Of a stretch of 64,000 bases of DNA, positions 60,906-64,000 are shown in pieces (within the stretch, counting starts at the first letter, position 1; every line of letters begins with the position of its first letter). The notes beneath the pieces are model-generated. The model worked only from the letters and a program-made list of their open reading frames with translations. It did no database searches and was not told where the DNA came from. Origin of the DNA: Eutrophocola sp965662685 (lineage in GTDB: Bacteria > Pseudomonadota > Gammaproteobacteria > Pseudomonadales > Pseudohongiellaceae); assembly GCA_965662685.1 (NCBI GenBank), contig CBFIIQ010000003.1, forward strand, positions 1 through 64,000. The letters are read 5' to 3'. A program made the position numbers and the translations under genes.

Positions 60906-62912
60906 TCAGTCTCTTGGTCGTGGGCCGTAGTGGGGCATGTCCTGCCCATATTCATAGGCGCCCAGATCGGGGGCGCGACCAGCGAAACCATCATTGATAT
61001 TCGGCAATGCCACGCCAGCATCAATCGCTTCTGCGCCTCGGCGTAAACGTAAATCCACGACCTCTGGATCATACAGGCGTCCCGGATCATCAAGATCAGG
61101 CATTTGGGCATTCATGAAGATATCAAAATCCACCAGCACACTGTTGGCATCCTGACCGCTGCCCTGTTGGTATTCCTCAAAGCTTGAATACTCTCTGGTA
61201 ACCAGAGGCACGCCATACTGTCTGGCCATTTCCCGGGGCGGAGAGCTCCAGCTAAAGGCGATATCCGATTCTGGATTCACACGATAGCCGTTGTAGTCAC
61301 TGGAGGAGTAATTGGTGTAGGTGCGTACTGCCATTACCGCCGGCTGACGTCCCTGACCAAAAATCAGGTTATTGCGAAAATGCAGATTGGAGGCTGGCGT
61401 GATCTGTCTGAGCTCGCCAATGTAGGTATTGTGATAATAGACTACCCCTGCAGGGTCTGCGTGGATTTTAACCGGACCGTAGGGGCTGTGATAAACCACA
61501 TTACGAATGAAGTAGACTGGCCCGCCAAATACCGGCTGTGGACTCATTCCGCCGACAGCAACATTAAAGCAGCGATTGTCGAAGACGCGCATATTGTGCA
61601 TGGAGCCATCGGCTTCGAAACAGTTGTCATCCAGATTTGAGACATCATTGCCATAGATATCGATGGAGACCGGCATACGATCACGGGGAATATTCGGATA
61701 ACCATCGGGCATGCCATAGGTGGCATGATCAAGGGCATCATGGAAACCGGTCACCTTGTTGTAGGCGATGACGTGACCCGCACCATAGATGGCGACGGCG
61801 TAGTAGGAATCCAGCAGGCGCTTTTCCTCGAAATCAGGATCTTCATTCCATGGCGGAATGTTGTACCAGCCCATCAGTTCCTGAGGACGGCGTCCTACCA
61901 TGACATTGTCAGCAATATAGAATTTGTTGGAACCGGACCAGTCGCTGTGAATGGCGGTTGAAACATCTTCAAAGCGGCTGTGTTTAACCATGATGCCCTC
62001 GGCACCGGTAATGCCTTTGATACCTGCTTCAATAGCAATGGAGGTATTGCGGAAAGTAATCCCCTCAAATAAATGCCAGTCTCCGCCCATCATATTGAAC
62101 AGCACATAGTTATCGGCGCCATCAAATATCACTTCACCATCGCCGGCAGCCTTGATGGTTATTGGCATTTCTTCGGTACCATCGGCTGTCAGATAGTAGG
62201 TGCCATCCCAGGTAGTCCCGCAGCAGGTGGTATAGCCGGAATCAATTTCATGGGTATAACTGCGACGGTTGAATTCCTTATAGACACCGGCATGAACCAG
62301 CAGGGTGTCGCCGGCTCTGACCCGGGGTGCTGAAGCACGGCTCCAGTCACCACCAAGGCCTGCCATGTAATAAGCACCCACCAGACCATGGTAGGCCGGC
62401 TGTTCTTCCGGTCCGGTATGATCCATGGGGTAAACATGGAAAACCCGTCCCCCGGAAAAGGCTTCGGGTTCAGCGCGGGTATGCATGGTCACCATGCGTT
62501 CGGCTCTGCCAATGACGCCGTCGGGGTCAGTCATGGTTAGCTGGACTTCGTAATCGGTATCCGGTTCCAGATAAAAAATACTGCCGGCAAACATATTAGG
62601 CGCGGTGTAATCCAGCGTCTGGTCATAAAGGGATATTTCGTTTTGCACCCTCATCAGGGGAAGACCTTCCTGCCAGCGTCTTTCTCCGCTCTTGCGGTAG
62701 GCTACTTCGACCAGGGCATCACGGTCATCATCACCTTCGATATACCACTCCAGTCCCAATGAAATTAACGTTGGGGGTTCCAGTACCAGTTCTCCGGCAG
62801 TGACGCTGTTTTGATTATCTGCAGCCAGGGCCGAAGTAATAGAAACGTACAGGATTAGTATGGAACTAAACAGGCTGTTTAATTTAATGTTGGAGGTGGT
62901 AAGCCAAGACAT
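60906..62912 (-). CDS. Right-handed beta-helix protein, pectin/polysaccharide-active type
   Basis: Exported protein of 668 residues (signal ending SALAAD). An N-terminal fibronectin-like part (LTLEWYIEGDDDRDALVEVAYRK-like, FYLEPDTDYEVQLTMTDPDG) is followed by a parallel beta-helix: repeating short strands with N and D turns (GVYKEFNRRSYTHEIDSG, NVMVGRRPQELMG, NKVTGFHDALDHATYG, NDVSNLDDNCFEADG, NVVYHSPYGPVKIHADPAG). Such helices occur in polysaccharide lyases and glycoside hydrolases; no catalytic motif was certain. ATG 62912 is preferred to TTG 62930. Located upstream of the tannase-like esterase. Confidence 0.85.
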   Translation of the reverse strand: MSWLTTSNIKLNSLFSSILILYVSITSALAADNQNSVTAGELVLEPPTLISLGLEWYIEGDDDRDALVEVAYRKSGERRWQEGLPLMRVQNEISLYDQTLDYTAPNMFAGSIFYLEPDTDYEVQLTMTDPDGVIGRAERMVTMHTRAEPEAFSGGRVFHVYPMDHTGPEEQPAYHGLVGAYYMAGLGGDWSRASAPRVRAGDTLLVHAGVYKEFNRRSYTHEIDSGYTTCCGTTWDGTYYLTADGTEEMPITIKAAGDGEVIFDGADNYVLFNMMGGDWHLFEGITFRNTSIAIEAGIKGITGAEGIMVKHSRFEDVSTAIHSDWSGSNKFYIADNVMVGRRPQELMGWYNIPPWNEDPDFEEKRLLDSYYAVAIYGAGHVIAYNKVTGFHDALDHATYGMPDGYPNIPRDRMPVSIDIYGNDVSNLDDNCFEADGSMHNMRVFDNRCFNVAVGGMSPQPVFGGPVYFIRNVVYHSPYGPVKIHADPAGVVYYHNTYIGELRQITPASNLHFRNNLIFGQGRQPAVMAVRTYTNYSSSDYNGYRVNPESDIAFSWSSPPREMARQYGVPLVTREYSSFEEYQQGSGQDANSVLVDFDIFMNAQMPDLDDPGRLYDPEVVDLRLRRGAEAIDAGVALPNINDGFAGRAPDLGAYEYGQDMPHYGPRPRD

Positions 62913-62994
62913 GATGAAGCCCTTTTTCAATAGTGTTGATATTTAATAAATGAGAACTCATGAAAGTAAACCGGGAGTATTACTTTCTGAATAA

Positions 62995-64000
62995 TTATAG
63001 TGAGAAAAGTGACCGTTCGCAGCTAAAGGCTTTTTCTGTGGGTTGACAGATCGCTGGCCAGCCATTTTCCTGCCAGTAATCTATCACGCCTGAATCCCGA
63101 AGCAATGTTTTAAAGGCTTCGTGCTGCCTGGTCTCATCAAAAACGGGTAACCAGGCCCAGAATAAGGCACTCCAGTTATCATAAAGCGCTGCACGCAAGT
63201 ATAAAGTGGCAAGGTCGTGATCGTGGTAATAAGCTGCGATTACGGCGTAATATATTGCCCGGGCAGGAATTTTATTTTCCACCCGTTGATAATCCAGCAA
63301 GGCTTTTTTTATTCGGGGCTCATCATTTATATGATGCAACAGGTCCTTGAGTTCAGGCGTCGGGATCATCAGTTCATCAATATCCTGTAAAGGCTCATTT
63401 CGCCCCAGCGCAAGAAAAATATTCAACACATCTCCCCACCATAATGGGCTTAGCTTCTCACCGATTTCATACTGCAAGCGAGCCTGTTCTTCCTGTCCGG
63501 TTATCTCAAGAGCCGCCATCAAAAAGCCCCTGGCATAGAGATTCAGGGGCTCGGTTATCAGGCTGGCCTGATAGATTTCAATGGCGCTTTCAAAGTCACC
63601 GATGTTCATCATGATAAGCGCAATAAACTTCAAGTCAGAGGGCATGGCATTCATCGTTTTAAGCGTGTCCAGCATTGACGAAATTTCCGCCCAGTTCTGG
63701 GTAGTGCTTAATGCACTTGCCTTCAACGCGTAGCCCTGGCTATTTTCAGGGGCCAGTTCAATAAGTTTTTCTGCGCTTCGCAATGCCAGTTCAAAATGCT
63801 CACGACTGTTCATGCCGGGTAGCGGCGTTGCCGCCAGCAGGGTGTTCACGGATGAAAATGTGCTATGTGCGTCCTGATAATCAGGATCCAGTGTGATTGC
63901 TTGCCGTGACAATTCCCATTCAGTAAGAAAGTCTTGCTGGTAATGGGCATTTTTGGCTGCGAGGTTGTACTGGTAGGCTTCAAATGATGTGGTTGGCAGC
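62995..64000 (-). CDS. TPR-repeat protein, 3' part only
   Basis: The open frame continues past the window edge, so the true start lies beyond 64000. What is seen is about 335 residues of TPR-type helices: SFEAYQYNLAAKNAHYQQDF, AITLDPDYQDAHST, FELALRSAEKLIELAPENSQGYALKASAL, MNIGDFESAIEIYQASLITEPLNLYARG. The final ~130 residues are less regular. The leading SFEAYQYNL pattern is typical of TPR tails of winged-helix regulators or adenylate cyclases, but the N-terminal half is not in the window. Confidence 0.8.
   Translation of the reverse strand, partial: LPTTSFEAYQYNLAAKNAHYQQDFLTEWELSRQAITLDPDYQDAHSTFSSVNTLLAATPLPGMNSREHFELALRSAEKLIELAPENSQGYALKASALSTTQNWAEISSMLDTLKTMNAMPSDLKFIALIMMNIGDFESAIEIYQASLITEPLNLYARGFLMAALEITGQEEQARLQYEIGEKLSPLWWGDVLNIFLALGRNEPLQDIDELMIPTPELKDLLHHINDEPRIKKALLDYQRVENKIPARAIYYAVIAAYYHDHDLATLYLRAALYDNWSALFWAWLPVFDETRQHEAFKTLLRDSGVIDYWQENGWPAICQPTEKAFSCERSLFSL

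Overview
The window looks like a chromosomal segment of a free-living, probably marine, gammaproteobacterium. The evidence is the gene order proA-nadD-rsfS-rlmH-mrdA-mrdB-rlpA-dacA-ybeD-lipB-lipA, which is close to the Pseudomonas arrangement. It also has holA, serA/serC, many secreted or lipid-anchored proteins, cytochrome c proteins of the DUF1592/gluconate-dehydrogenase type, a TonB-dependent receptor remnant and TonB-C proteins. Genus cannot be told from sequence alone. I see no phage, insertion sequence or CRISPR array.

Region 1 (1-7.0 kb): a tRNA-Ile(GAU) with mirrored flanks, then four secreted proteins built from two uncharacterised modules (DUF6152-like, and a module with DGREHP and GHWEGDTLV motifs). 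The first gene fuses both modules. Convergent to them are a SIMPL-domain protein, a single-domain NAD(P)H-hydrate epimerase and a triheme cytochrome c lipoprotein. Region 2 (7.0-18.6 kb): a 2-hydroxyacid dehydrogenase, two tandem DUF3237 genes coupled to an S24-like secreted protein, a uracil-DNA-glycosylase-like protein, an ECF sigma-factor operon (sigma, DUF3619-like, small secreted protein, DUF3106), a YkuD/NTF2 protein, a lipid-anchored M14 peptidase, DUF924, and a CBM9/DUF5916 outer-membrane protein.

Region 3 (18.6-35.7 kb) is core metabolism and envelope: serC and serA, GIY-YIG, proline synthesis (proA), NAD synthesis (nadD), ribosome maturation (rsfS, rlmH), the rod-shape machinery (mrdA/PBP2, mrdB/RodA, rlpA, dacA), lipoate synthesis (lipB, lipA), an SDR, holA on the opposite strand, and a Na/phosphate cotransporter.

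Region 4 (35.8-50.1 kb) is accessory: a dicarboxylate symporter, two TonB-C/helical-repeat proteins with opposite domain order, a prolyl-hydroxylase-like dioxygenase, a truncated TonB-dependent receptor, a polysaccharide deacetylase, a hybrid sensor kinase with a phosphonate-binding-like sensor, a structured intergenic region with a possible small ORF, and a divergent gamma-glutamyltransferase. Region 5 (50.1-64 kb) has an orphan DUF1592-type cytochrome c, trmO, CHAD, DUF2332, a tandem pair of unrecognised paralogues separated by a heptamer repeat array, a YdjM-like membrane hydrolase, a tannase/feruloyl-esterase with a beta-helix protein, and the 3' part of a TPR gene running off the window.

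The most original leads are the two-module secreted cluster with its fusion gene, whose DUF6152-type members may have mature N-termini starting His-His; the unrecognised paralogue pair; the dispersed heptamer repeats; and the 46.2-kb small ORF with its hairpin. All functions are read from motifs by eye; no database search was possible.
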